Below are positions 1-6,654 of a stretch of DNA of 7,614 nt, piece after piece. The translations under genes and the position numbers were made by a program. Under the pieces are notes generated by a model that saw nothing but the letters and a program-made list of their open reading frames with translations, was not told the DNA's origin and ran no database searches. How positions within the stretch are numbered: the first letter of the stretch is position 1; every line of letters starts with the position of its first letter. Origin of the DNA: Thermodesulfatator sp. (GTDB lineage Bacteria; Desulfobacterota; Thermodesulfobacteria; Thermodesulfobacteriales; Thermodesulfobacteriaceae); NCBI GenBank assembly GCA_027036915.1, contig JALWCD010000178.1, positions 1-7,614 on the forward strand, in the 5' to 3' direction.

Positions 1-2421
1 TTTCATCTCCCGCCAGGAAACCCCCAGCTTCCGGGCCAGCTCCCGAAATTCCTCCCGAAGGAGGCTGCCCCCGGTGCCGAAATGGAAGACCGGCGAGAGA
101 GCCTCGGCCCCGAAATCTTTGAAAGAAATGGAGGCGTGGACCGCCCAGGGGAACCCCTGGACGTAGGGACAGATCTTTCCGCTCCTGAGTTCCGGATGGT
201 CCGAGGGCAGATCCGTGATCTGGGGGATGAAGATGCGCTTCAGCCCGCGCTTCAGGAGATCCAGCACGTGGCCGTGAGCCAGTTTGACCGGAAAACAGGT
301 CTCGGCCGCCACGATCTCGCATCCTTCCTTGATGAGGTCCTTGCTCGTGGGGGAGGAAAGCACCACCCGGAACCCAAGCTCCTGGAAAAGGGTGACGAAG
401 AAGGGCAACCTCTCCCAGAAAAAGAGGGTCCGCGGGAGACCGATCTCGCCCCGGGGGAAATCGCCCTCCTCCCGAAGATAGGAAAGGAGTTTCCTTTCCC
501 GCTCCAGCACCAGGTTGGGCAGGCTCTCCGGGGGTTTGCGGTGTTCGACCTCGTAGCGCTCGCACCGCCCCCCGTAGTAATATGGAGGGTGCCCCTCCAC
601 CGAGACCTTGTGAATCTCACACCGATTGGGACAGGCCCGGCACTCGAAGGTGGATATGCGGTACTGTACCCGGGTGAGATCGAAACCCTTGAAACGACTC
701 CTGGCCCAGGTGCGCTCTTTTCGGGCCAGAAGGGCCACCCCCATGGCCCCGGTGACCTCGTGGTGGGGAGGCACGTGGATGGGCCGTCCGAGCACCTTCT
801 CGAAGGCCGCCACTATGCCCTTGTTGAAGGCCGTGGCTCCCTGGAAAAAGATCTTCTGACCGATCCGGCGGTCCTCCACCACCTTGTTGAGGTAGTTATA
901 GACGATGGCGTAACAGAGTCCGGCGATAAGATCTTTCTTGGGCAGGCCCTGCTGCTGGTAGTGCAGGAGATCGGACTGCATGAAGACCGTGCAGCGTTCG
1001 CCCATCTTGAGGGGGGCTTCGCTTGCCAGGGCCATCTCTCCGAACTTTTCTATGGGCACCCCCAGGCGCACGGCCTGTTCCTCCAGGAAAGAACCGGTGC
1101 CGGCGGCACAGGCCTTGTTCATGGTGAAGTCCACCACCGTGCCCTTCTCCAGACGGATATACTTGGAGTCCTGCCCTCCGATCTCGAAGATGGTGTCCAC
1201 TTCGGGGTCGAGGGCCAGGGCCCCCATGGCCTGAGCCGTGATCTCGTTGCGAATGACATCCGCCCCCACGAAGTCCCCCACGAGATAACGGCCGGAACCC
1301 GTGGTCCCCACCCCGAGAACCTCCACCCCCGGGGGTAGTTTTTCCGCCAGCCGGGCCAGGCCCTCCTTCACGCTTTCGAGCGGTTTTCCGTGATGGAGCA
1401 GATAGACCTTGGCCACCAGGGCTCCGTTTTCGTCCAGGGCCACCAGCTTGGTGCTCACCGAGCCCACGTCTATACCCAGATAGACCCTTTCCACCCGGGT
1501 CCGGGCCTCCTTGGGAGGGAGGTAGACCGAGCGCATGGGAGAGAGTTTGGGGAACCGTTGAGGGGCGGGCCGCCTTTCCCGGAGGTAGGCTCGAAGGATG
1601 TCCGAGCCCCGGTAAGCGGAAGTCGCCCGACCGTCGAGCCCGTAAAGGGCCGCTCCGATGGCCCCCATGATCCCGTGATGTTCCGGGATGATGAGTTCCT
1701 CGTCCCGGAGGCCGAAGACCTCCTTGATGGCCCTTCGCACCCCCAGATTGGCCGCCACCCCTCCCTGAAAGACCACCGGCGGCTCCACCTTCCGCCCCTT
1801 GGCCAGGTTGCTTTTCAGGTTCCGGATGATGGCGAAACAGAGCCCGGCGATGATCTCGTGGTCCGGAACGGCGGCCTGCTGCAGATGGATCATGTCCGAC
1901 TTGGCGAAAACCGTACAGCGCCCGGCGATGCGCGGAATGTTTTCCGCCTCAAGCGCCAGACGGCTGAATTCCTCGATGGAATATCCCAGGCGGGCGGCCT
2001 GTTGCTCGAGAAAGGCCCCGGTTCCGGCGGCACAAAGGGTGTTCAGGGCAAAATCCGCAATCCGGAATTTGCCATCCTCGTGCTTGATGAAGATGAGCTT
2101 GGAGTCCTCACCGCCGATGTCGATGATGGTCCGGGCCTCGGGATGGAAGTGTTCCACGGCCCGGGCATGGGCGATGACCTCGTTCACAAAGGCCACGCCC
2201 AGGATCCGGGAGAGGTGTTTTCCCGCGGTGCCGGTACAGGTGATCCCGGAAAGTTCGGAACCGAACCGGTCTTCCACCTCCGAGAGCAGTCTTTCCGCCG
2301 TTTCCACAGGCTGACCGTGGGTCTTCTGATAGACCTTGTGGAGGAGGTTCCGGTCCTCATCCAGGACCACAATCTTGGCCGTTCCGGAACCCACATCCAG
2401 GCCCACGTAAAGCCGCCCCAT
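1..2421 (-). CDS. Tandem-domain CoA-dehydratase/benzoyl-CoA-reductase-type activase with DUF2229 region (C-terminus cut by window edge)
   Basis: Reading the minus strand from ATG at 2421 gives 807 uninterrupted codons running off the left edge. The protein has two consecutive BcrAD/BadFG-type ASKHA ATPase domains, about residues 4-265 and 312-570. Each has a phosphate loop (GLDVGSGTAK at 7-16, GIDVGSVSTK at 316-325), a DIGGEDSK/EIGGQDSK motif (101-108, 413-420) and the two cysteines that in HgdC-type activators hold the [4Fe-4S] cluster: C130 and C169 in domain 1, C438 and C477 in domain 2. A Cys group follows (C594, C597, C601, C620), then a DUF2229-like region from about 655 (GLPRTLFFWERLPFF, AETCFPVKLAHGHV). 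Single-domain family members use ATP hydrolysis to inject a low-potential electron into 2-hydroxyacyl-CoA dehydratases or benzoyl-CoA reductase. Proteins of this tandem layout are usually over 1,000 residues, so several hundred are probably outside the window. The strong ribosome site AAGGGGG lies 6 nt before the start. The cytoplasmic activase fold is clear; the substrate partner is unknown. Confidence 0.9.
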   Translation of the reverse strand, partial: MGRLYVGLDVGSGTAKIVVLDEDRNLLHKVYQKTHGQPVETAERLLSEVEDRFGSELSGITCTGTAGKHLSRILGVAFVNEVIAHARAVEHFHPEARTIIDIGGEDSKLIFIKHEDGKFRIADFALNTLCAAGTGAFLEQQAARLGYSIEEFSRLALEAENIPRIAGRCTVFAKSDMIHLQQAAVPDHEIIAGLCFAIIRNLKSNLAKGRKVEPPVVFQGGVAANLGVRRAIKEVFGLRDEELIIPEHHGIMGAIGAALYGLDGRATSAYRGSDILRAYLRERRPAPQRFPKLSPMRSVYLPPKEARTRVERVYLGIDVGSVSTKLVALDENGALVAKVYLLHHGKPLESVKEGLARLAEKLPPGVEVLGVGTTGSGRYLVGDFVGADVIRNEITAQAMGALALDPEVDTIFEIGGQDSKYIRLEKGTVVDFTMNKACAAGTGSFLEEQAVRLGVPIEKFGEMALASEAPLKMGERCTVFMQSDLLHYQQQGLPKKDLIAGLCYAIVYNYLNKVVEDRRIGQKIFFQGATAFNKGIVAAFEKVLGRPIHVPPHHEVTGAMGVALLARKERTWARSRFKGFDLTRVQYRISTFECRACPNRCEIHKVSVEGHPPYYYGGRCERYEVEHRKPPESLPNLVLERERKLLSYLREEGDFPRGEIGLPRTLFFWERLPFFVTLFQELGFRVVLSSPTSKDLIKEGCEIVAAETCFPVKLAHGHVLDLLKRGLKRIFIPQITDLPSDHPELRSGKICPYVQGFPWAVHASISFKDFGAEALSPVFHFGTGGSLLREEFRELARKLGVSWREMK

Positions 2422-2444
2422 ACCGTGCCCCCTTGGGAAAGCCT

Positions 2445-3083
2445 TTAAAAGGTAAAAATAGTTCTAAAATCCCTCTCCGGCAAGGTGTGAAGGAGTTTTT
2501 GGTAGAGAGTTTGGCCGGTATCTTCTTTGTTTACCGTGAGAGTAAAAATCGGGATTTTGCGGGCCTGATAAAAGTCCTTCAAAGGGAGGGTTCTTTCCCG
2601 ATACCAGCGGAGTTTGCGGGCTATGAGGGATGCGGTGTCATCCTCGCGATGGCGTCGATCCCCGGCCGGATCCCGGGCCAGGCGTTCGCGGAGGGTTTCC
2701 TCGTCCAGGGAAAGCTCCAGGGCCAGCCGGAGGTCCACCAGGCGAAGCACATCCCGGGCCTGGCCTTCGTGACGGGGAAGACCGTTCAGGAGAAGAAGGT
2801 CTTTTTCCTGGGCCCCGGTCCGGGCCAGAAAGGCCCGCAGGATCTTTTCCGCCAGATAGAAATGTTCGTTTTCGAGAAGGAGGCCCTCGGCCAGCACCCT
2901 CCGGATAAAGTCCACCTCCCCGGGCGTGATTTCCGGGGGCGCCTCTCCGCGGGCGATCCTGCGGAGTTCGGCTCCGAAATCGAAATGGAGCACCCGCACG
3001 CCGTAAAGCCCCCGCTGCCCCAGGGTTTCACCCAGGGGGGTTTTCCCGGAACCGGTGGGGCCGATGAGGTGCAGGGCCTTCAC
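2445..3083 (-). CDS. Adenylate-kinase-like nucleotide (NMP) kinase
   Basis: This 212-residue P-loop kinase starts at GTG 3083, which overlaps the ftsY stop in a GTGA junction, so translation is probably coupled. Walker A is GPTGSGKT (residues 8-15). The segment HFDFGAELRR (33-42) sits where adenylate kinases have their ISTGD-LR NMP-binding strand. LLLLNGLPRHEGQA (96-109) matches the family signature LLDGFPR...QA. RERLARDPAGDRR then REDD (132-149), followed by LIARKLRWYRERTLPLKDFY, matches the short-lid arginine and DD motifs and the C-terminal helix. Length and motif order fit short-form adenylate kinase. The P-loop is KTPL rather than the usual KGTQ, and the NMP site is diverged, so it may be a second, specialised kinase rather than the housekeeping Adk. 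The gene lies in the ftsY operon, 23 bp before the activase. Confidence 0.8.
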   Translation of the reverse strand: MKALHLIGPTGSGKTPLGETLGQRGLYGVRVLHFDFGAELRRIARGEAPPEITPGEVDFIRRVLAEGLLLENEHFYLAEKILRAFLARTGAQEKDLLLLNGLPRHEGQARDVLRLVDLRLALELSLDEETLRERLARDPAGDRRHREDDTASLIARKLRWYRERTLPLKDFYQARKIPIFTLTVNKEDTGQTLYQKLLHTLPERDFRTIFTF

Positions 3084-4087
3084 GGGAGGAGGGCGTCCAC
3101 GAAGGCTTTCGGTTCGAAAGGAGCCAGGTCTTCCATTTTCTCCCCCAGCCCCACGAAGCGGATGGGAAGCTTGAAGAGATGGGCCACCGTGACGGCTATT
3201 CCGCCCTTGGCCGTGCCGTCCATCTTGGTCACGATAAGGGAGTGGAGTTTGACCGCCTGTCCGAAAAGCTTGGCCTGGCTTACCGCATTCTGTCCCGTAG
3301 TGGCATCGAGCACCAGGATATTCTCATGCGGGGCCCCGGGGACGACCTTGCCGGCCACCCGAACCATCTTTTTGAGTTCCTCCATGAGGTTGTACTTGGT
3401 GTGGAGACGACCGGCGGTGTCCACCAGGACCACGTCCACCCCCCGGGCCCTGGCGGCCTCCAGGCCCTGATAAACCACGGCCCCGGGGTCGGCTCCCTGG
3501 GCCTGTTTCACGACCTCGAATCCTACCCGTTCTCCCCAGGCCTCAAGCTGCTCGATGGCCGCCGCCCGAAAGGTGTCCGCCGCCACCGCCAGCACCGAAA
3601 AACCGCGGCCCTTGAGATGCCAGGCCACCTTGGCCAGCGTGGTGGTCTTGCCCACCCCGTTGACCCCGATGAAAAAGATCACCGCCGGGGTGGCCTCCGG
3701 GGGAAAGGGCGGGGCCTCGAGGGAGAGCATCTTCAGGATCTCTTCCCGCAGGCTGCGCTTGAGCTCGCTTACCTTCAGAGGTTCTCCCAGCATGAGTTTG
3801 CGGCGCGAGGGCTCGAGCAGTTTGGTCACGGTCTCGATCCCGATGTCGGCCGTGATGAGGACCTCCTCGAGCTCATCCAGAAAGGCCTGATCCACCAGGC
3901 GATCGATCTCAAAGAGTTCGCCCAGGGTCTCTTTAAGACGGTTCCGGGTCTTGGAGAGCCCGGCCTGAAACCTCTGCCAGAGCCCCTTTTCCTCTTCAGG
4001 GGATGTCTTGGGGAGTTCCGGTTCGGAGGGAGGGGAGGAGACTTCCTCCCGGGGCCGGTCTTTTTTTCTCCGGAACCACTTGAGCAT
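3080..4087 (-). CDS. ftsY: Signal recognition particle receptor FtsY
   Basis: FtsY is the SRP-family GTPase that docks ribosome-SRP complexes at the inner membrane for co-translational insertion of membrane proteins. From ATG 4087 it is 335 residues. A short basic and acidic N-terminal A-region (1-35) is followed by the helical N domain (about 36-125) and the G domain. GTPase motifs are complete: G1 GVNGVGKTTT (141-150), G2 DTFRAAA (171-177), G3 DTAGR (223-227), G4 TKMD (287-290) and G5 GLGE (313-316); the DATTGQNAV motif (261-269) is also present. A longer reading from 4117 adds MVQPLTQGGR, but that ATG directly follows a -10-like element and has no ribosome site. The inner ATG is preceded by AAGGCGGAAGA, so it is preferred. 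The G motifs are closer to FtsY than Ffh, and the methionine-rich M domain of Ffh is absent. It heads the operon with the kinase and activase. Confidence 0.96.
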   Translation of the reverse strand: MLKWFRRKKDRPREEVSSPPSEPELPKTSPEEEKGLWQRFQAGLSKTRNRLKETLGELFEIDRLVDQAFLDELEEVLITADIGIETVTKLLEPSRRKLMLGEPLKVSELKRSLREEILKMLSLEAPPFPPEATPAVIFFIGVNGVGKTTTLAKVAWHLKGRGFSVLAVAADTFRAAAIEQLEAWGERVGFEVVKQAQGADPGAVVYQGLEAARARGVDVVLVDTAGRLHTKYNLMEELKKMVRVAGKVVPGAPHENILVLDATTGQNAVSQAKLFGQAVKLHSLIVTKMDGTAKGGIAVTVAHLFKLPIRFVGLGEKMEDLAPFEPKAFVDALLP

Positions 4088-4150
4088 TCTTCCGCCTTGC
4101 GTTAAAGGTTGGACCATACTTTATTATCAATTTTTCGACGAGGCAAGAAA
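4088..4150. promoter_or_regulatory. Divergent promoter region between ftsY and ilvE
   Basis: The 63-bp gap between the two starts contains an AT-rich core at 4120-4136. On the plus strand TATTAT (4122-4127) is a good -10 match for ilvE; the best -35 candidate is TTGCGT (4097-4102) at 19 bp, which is weak. On the minus strand GATAAT (4128-4123) could serve ftsY with a poor -35. The two -10 candidates overlap, so the promoters would compete for polymerase. This is inferred from consensus matching only. Confidence 0.35.
4140..4143 (+). promoter_or_regulatory. Ribosome binding site of ilvE
   Basis: GAGG lies 7 nt upstream of ATG 4151. It decides the start in favour of 4151 over the in-frame ATG at 4109, which has no Shine-Dalgarno sequence and would put the promoter-like TATTAT inside the gene. 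Confidence 0.6.
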
Positions 4151-5221
4151 ATGGAGATAGAGCTCAGGCTGGTCCCGGAAGATCGTCGCCGTCCCGTTCC
4201 GGAACTTAAAAATCTGGTTTTTGGGCGCCTTTTCACCGAACACATGTTCGTTATGGAATACGATTGTGAGCGCGGATGGCACTCCGCCCGCATCGAGCCT
4301 TACGCCCCTATCACCCTGGATCCGGCCGCCATCGTGCTGCACTATGCCCAGACCGTCTTCGAGGGCCTCAAGGCCTACTATGGGGTGGACGGAAAAATCC
4401 GGCTCTTTCGTCCCTGGGAGAACATGCGGCGCTTGAACCGGGGGGCTGAGCGGCTGTGCATGCCCAGGGTGGATGAGGAGTTCGTACTCGGGGCCATAAA
4501 AAAGCTGGTCCTTATCGATCGGGCATGGATTCCCCGGGAGAAGGGGGCGGCCCTCTATATCCGGCCTTTTATGTTCGGCACCGAACCCACTCTGGGGGTC
4601 AAACCCAGCCACACTTACCTTTTGCTGGTGATCCTTTCCCCGGTGAGTGCTTATTATCAGGAGGGTTTCAATCCGGTAAAGATTTACGTCACGGATGAGT
4701 TCGTGCGGGCCGCTCCGGGAGGCACGGGAGAGGTCAAGGCCGGGGGCAATTATGCGGCCAGTCTCAAGGCCGCCGAGGTGGCCAGGGAAAAGGGCTACAC
4801 GCAGGTGCTGTGGCTGGACGCGGTGGAACGGCGCTACGTGGAAGAGGTGGGGACCATGAACATCTTCTTCTATTTCGAGGACGAGCTGGTCACCCCGGCC
4901 CTTTCGGGGAGTATCCTGCCCGGGATTACCCGGGATTCGGTAATCCGCCTGGCTCGTCACTGGGGGCTTCCGGTCACCGAGAGGCGTCTCAGCATCGAGG
5001 AGGTGATCGAAGGGATCGAGAGCGGAAGGCTTAAGGAATGTTTCGGTACCGGGACCGCGGCCGTGATCTCCCCGGTGGGGGCCCTGCACTACAGAGGCCG
5101 GGAGTATGTGATCAACGGGGGAGAGACCGGGCCGCTGGCCCGGCGGCTTTTCGATGAACTTACGGGCATCCAGTACGGAGAAAAAGAAGACCCTTTCGGC
5201 TGGACGATGATTCTGGATTAA
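4151..5221 (+). CDS. ilvE: Branched-chain amino acid aminotransferase (class II-like, PLP fold type IV)
   Basis: This 356-residue enzyme transfers the amino group between glutamate and branched 2-oxo acids, the last step of leucine, isoleucine and valine synthesis, in the cytoplasm. The PLP lysine is K196 in GTGEVKAGGNYAAS (191-204). EVGTMNIFF (232-240) and LSGSILPGITRDSV (251-264) are the conserved fold type IV cofactor and substrate loops, and CFGTGTAAVISPVG (297-310) is the family C-terminal glycine loop. The N-terminal HYAQTVFEGLKAY segment (64-76) is also typical. Size and the KAGGNY motif match the longer eukaryote/Bacillus-type class rather than the roughly 300-residue E. coli IlvE. 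The start at 4151 is chosen from its ribosome site. The gene is divergent from ftsY and its stop overlaps the stop of the convergent TPR gene by 4 bp. No leader peptide or attenuator is visible, so regulation is unknown. Confidence 0.95.
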   Translation: MEIELRLVPEDRRRPVPELKNLVFGRLFTEHMFVMEYDCERGWHSARIEPYAPITLDPAAIVLHYAQTVFEGLKAYYGVDGKIRLFRPWENMRRLNRGAERLCMPRVDEEFVLGAIKKLVLIDRAWIPREKGAALYIRPFMFGTEPTLGVKPSHTYLLLVILSPVSAYYQEGFNPVKIYVTDEFVRAAPGGTGEVKAGGNYAASLKAAEVAREKGYTQVLWLDAVERRYVEEVGTMNIFFYFEDELVTPALSGSILPGITRDSVIRLARHWGLPVTERRLSIEEVIEGIESGRLKECFGTGTAAVISPVGALHYRGREYVINGGETGPLARRLFDELTGIQYGEKEDPFGWTMILD

Positions 5222-5694
5222 AAGTCCACGATCTTTTTGGCTTTGGCGGTCTCTCTCTGTACGGCTGCGGCCTTATCCAGATCGAAGTCCGCCAGTTCCT
5301 CCTCTCCCAGATCCCGATAGACCTGGCTGCGGGCCATAAAGGCTGCGGCGTAAAGGGGCTCGAGGTCGATGGCCCGGTTGAAAAGCTCGAGGGCCTTCTC
5401 TAAAAGGGCCCTTCTGTCTTCCTCTTTTTCGGTGAGCTGACTGCGGCGGTAGAAGATCTGCCCGATGCGGAAATATAGCCGGGGATTTTCCGGTTCGAGG
5501 GTCAGGGCTTTTTGCAGGTCGGCCTCCGCTTCGTCCAGGCGTTCCAGTTTGAGGTAGGCCGCGGCCCGGGCCTGATAAGCCTTGGTCATCCGGGGATCAG
5601 CTTCCAGGGCCTTTGAGAGATACTCGATGGCCTCTTCGAAGCGCTGTTTCATGAGGAGAAACGCCCCTTCCTCAAAGAGCTCTTCGGGACTCAT
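5218..5694 (-). CDS. Small TPR-repeat protein
   Basis: A 158-residue protein made almost entirely of tetratricopeptide repeats. Repeat-like units run about 3-36 (EEGAFLLMKQRFEEAIEYLS), 37-70 (AYQARAAAYLKLERLDEAEA), 71-115 (a longer unit with a charged insert, TEKEEDRRALLEK, near 88-100) and 116-145 (AAFMARSQVYRDLGEEELAD). There is no signal peptide or membrane segment from the preferred start, so it is probably a cytoplasmic protein-protein scaffold; its partner cannot be told. ATG 5694 is preferred to the upstream in-frame start at 5739 because GGAGG lies 6 nt before it and because the longer reading crosses a promoter-like element. The gene stands alone on its strand between ilvE and the tRNA cluster, and its stop overlaps that of ilvE. 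Confidence 0.85.
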   Translation of the reverse strand: MSPEELFEEGAFLLMKQRFEEAIEYLSKALEADPRMTKAYQARAAAYLKLERLDEAEADLQKALTLEPENPRLYFRIGQIFYRRSQLTEKEEDRRALLEKALELFNRAIDLEPLYAAAFMARSQVYRDLGEEELADFDLDKAAAVQRETAKAKKIVDF

Positions 5695-5700
5695 GGGAGA

Positions 5701-5705
5701 CCTCC
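5701..5705 (-). promoter_or_regulatory. Ribosome binding site of the TPR gene
   Basis: GGAGG on the minus strand, with a 6-nt spacer to ATG 5694. It selects this start over the upstream in-frame one at 5739. Confidence 0.65.
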
Positions 5706-5710
5706 ACGGT

Positions 5711-5735
5711 CGGTATTTCGAGCTAGAAAATACCG
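5711..5735. repeat. Inverted repeat in the TPR promoter/leader
   Basis: CGGTATTT (5711-5718) and AAATACCG (5728-5735) form a perfect 8-bp inverted repeat with a 9-nt centre, between promoter and ribosome site of the TPR gene. It could be an operator or a 5'-leader hairpin. There is no T-run, so it is not an obvious terminator. Confidence 0.5.
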
Positions 5736-5755
5736 GCAAATCAGGGGGCTTACAA
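5727..5755 (-). promoter_or_regulatory. Probable sigma-70 promoter of the TPR gene
   Basis: Minus-strand TTGTAA (5755-5750) and TATTTT (5732-5727) are separated by exactly 17 bp; each matches 4 of 6 consensus bases. The -10 element lies in the right arm of the inverted repeat 5711-5735, so a factor binding there would block initiation. Confidence 0.4.
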
Positions 5756-5793
5756 GGTTGAGGTTGCCGGAATTTTGGGTAATTTGATAAGGA

Positions 5794-5882
5794 GGAGGGG
5801 TGCCCGAGTGGTCGAAGGGGGCGGCCTTGAAAGCCGCTGAGGGCCCTAGCGCCCTCCGGGGGTTCGAATCCCTCCCCCTCCG
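5794..5882 (+). tRNA. tRNA-Ser(UGA)
   Basis: Acceptor GGAGGGG (5794-5800) pairs with CCCCTCC (5875-5881), with discriminator G at 5882. The anticodon stem GCGGC/GCCGC encloses anticodon TGA (5828-5830), which reads UCA. A long variable arm (GAGGGC...GCCCTC) marks it as a class II serine tRNA. The T-arm is GGGGG-TTCGAAT-CCCTC. The 3' CCA is not encoded (CTG follows), so a CCA-adding enzyme is needed. It is the first of three co-oriented tRNA genes. Confidence 0.96.
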
Positions 5883-5928
5883 CTGGGCTTGATTCGGGCA
5901 GGAAGACCCGCTAAACTGAGGATAGCCC

Positions 5929-6021
5929 GGAGGGGTGGCCGAGTGGTCGAAGGCGCTCGCCTGCTAAGCGAGTGTGCCCCCAAAAGGGGCACCGTGGGTT
6001 CGAATCCCACCCCCTCCGCCA
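5929..6021 (+). tRNA. tRNA-Ser(GCU)
   Basis: Acceptor GGAGGGG (5929-5935) pairs with CCCCTCC (6011-6017). The anticodon stem CTCGC/GCGAG encloses anticodon GCT (5963-5965), which reads AGC and AGU. The long variable arm GTGCCCC-CAAAA-GGGGCAC is class II. The T-arm is GTGGG-TTCGAAT-CCCAC, with discriminator G 6018. CCA is encoded at 6019-6021, unlike its two neighbours. Its 5' third closely resembles the tRNA-Ser(UGA) upstream, so the pair may be paralogs. Confidence 0.97.
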
Positions 6022-6034
6022 GTCAGGTCCTTCC

Positions 6035-6107
6035 GCCGGCGTAGCTCAACTGGCAGAGCATGGGATTTGTAATCCCAGGGTTGAGGGTTCAAGTCCCTCC
6101 GCCGGCT
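6035..6107 (+). tRNA. tRNA-Thr(UGU)
   Basis: Acceptor GCCGGCG (6035-6041) pairs with CGCCGGC (6100-6106), with discriminator T 6107. The D-arm is GCTC...GAGC. The anticodon stem TGGGA/TCCCA encloses anticodon TGT (6068-6070), which reads ACA. The T-arm is GAGGG-TTCAAGT-CCCTC. CCA is not encoded. It lies 13 bp after the tRNA-Ser and its 3' end borders the AT-rich repeat region, a classic position for element integration. I did not see a second copy of its 3' end in the window. Confidence 0.96.
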
Positions 6108-6128
6108 CTTAAAGCCTCAAGTATTTCG

Positions 6129-6194
6129 GGGTTTAGCTCTGAGAAGTAAATTTCCTCACTGTGAGAATGCTGTGAAAATTCTCCTGCTAAACCC
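6129..6194. repeat. Long inverted repeat downstream of tRNA-Thr
   Basis: GGGTTTAGC (6129-6137) and GCTAAACCC (6186-6194) are perfect 9-bp arms. Inside them GAGAA (6141-6145) can pair with TTCTC (6179-6183), and the centre contains a small palindrome CTCAC-T-GTGAG (6155-6165). As RNA this would fold into a long stem with an internal hairpin. There is no T-run after it. It could be a structured RNA, a processing site or a protein site; no known family was recognised. Confidence 0.5.
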
Positions 6195-6358
6195 ATCCCA
6201 AACCTGGATTTTCCGAATTCTTGCGGAAAAATTTCAAATATTTAATTTCCAAGGAAAACGATCTTTAATTTTTGGTATAAGTTTCCGTGAAAACTCGCTT
6301 TTTCTCACTCGCAAGACTTCCGCTCACCTCCCAAAATTGAAAAGGGGGGTATTTTATT

Positions 6359-6411
6359 TTTCATTACTTTCATTACCAAGGAGAAAAAAAGAGATATATA
6401 GAGATTTTCAG
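6359..6411. repeat. Repeat module 1: two TTTCATTAC units plus CAAGG...TTTTCAG
   Basis: TTTCATTAC is exactly repeated in tandem at 6359-6367 and 6368-6376. It is followed directly by CAAGG (6377-6381) and, after an A/G-rich stretch, TTTTCAG (6405-6411). It is the shortest and least complete of three modules with the same order of elements. Confidence 0.5.
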
Positions 6412-6443
6412 CTAAATCATTTGAAATTAGGTAAGGTGAAAAA

Positions 6444-6516
6444 CATTACTTTTCCTTACTTTCATTACCTTTTCCTTACCCCTTGGAATAAAAAGAATAT
6501 CAAGGTTTTCAGAGGG
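6444..6516. repeat. Repeat module 2: four TTAC units plus CAAGGTTTTCAGAGGG
   Basis: CATTAC (6444-6449), TTTTCCTTAC (6450-6459), TTTCATTAC (6460-6468) and CTTTTCCTTAC (6469-6479) form a run of 9-11 bp units. They are followed by CCCCTTGGAATAAA (6479-6492) and CAAGGTTTTCAGAGGG (6501-6516). CCTTG and CAAGG form inverted arms. Both trailing words recur in module 3. Confidence 0.55.
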
Positions 6517-6654
6517 AAGGAGTTTGCCGCCTCGCTTGTGTCCGATCCGGGGGCCTAAAAATGGGGCTTTTAATCGGAGTTATTTGGGGATAATTGCCCA
6601 AAATCTCTATTTTACATAATATCAAAAGCGACACAAATTTTTATCATCCCGAAC

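Noticed and set aside
82..1338. Long plus-strand open frame of 418 codons, and a second at 1390-2448 (352 codons)
   Set aside because: Both are antisense shadows of the activase; composition is rich in G, P, H and L with no motifs, while the minus strand gives clear family motifs.
3179..4105. Plus-strand open frame of 308 codons over ftsY
   Set aside because: Shadow of ftsY, whose GTPase motifs are complete on the other strand.
4127..5089. Minus-strand open frame of 320 codons over ilvE
   Set aside because: Shadow of ilvE; no domain motifs and a composition typical of antisense reading.
5758..5793. Promoter for the tRNA cluster (TTGAGG at 5758, TAATTT at 5780)
   Set aside because: Spacing of 16 bp is plausible but the -10 match is poor and the start would fall almost on the mature tRNA; not strong enough to list.
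6172..6558. 128-codon plus-strand frame starting at GTG in the AT-rich region
   Set aside because: No ribosome site, composition (F, K, L, S) follows base bias, and it runs through repeat modules 1 and 2, so it is most likely non-coding.
6586..6594. Replication origin from a DnaA-box-like TTATCCCCA
   Set aside because: Only one near-match is seen; an origin needs a cluster of boxes and usually nearby dnaA or rep genes.
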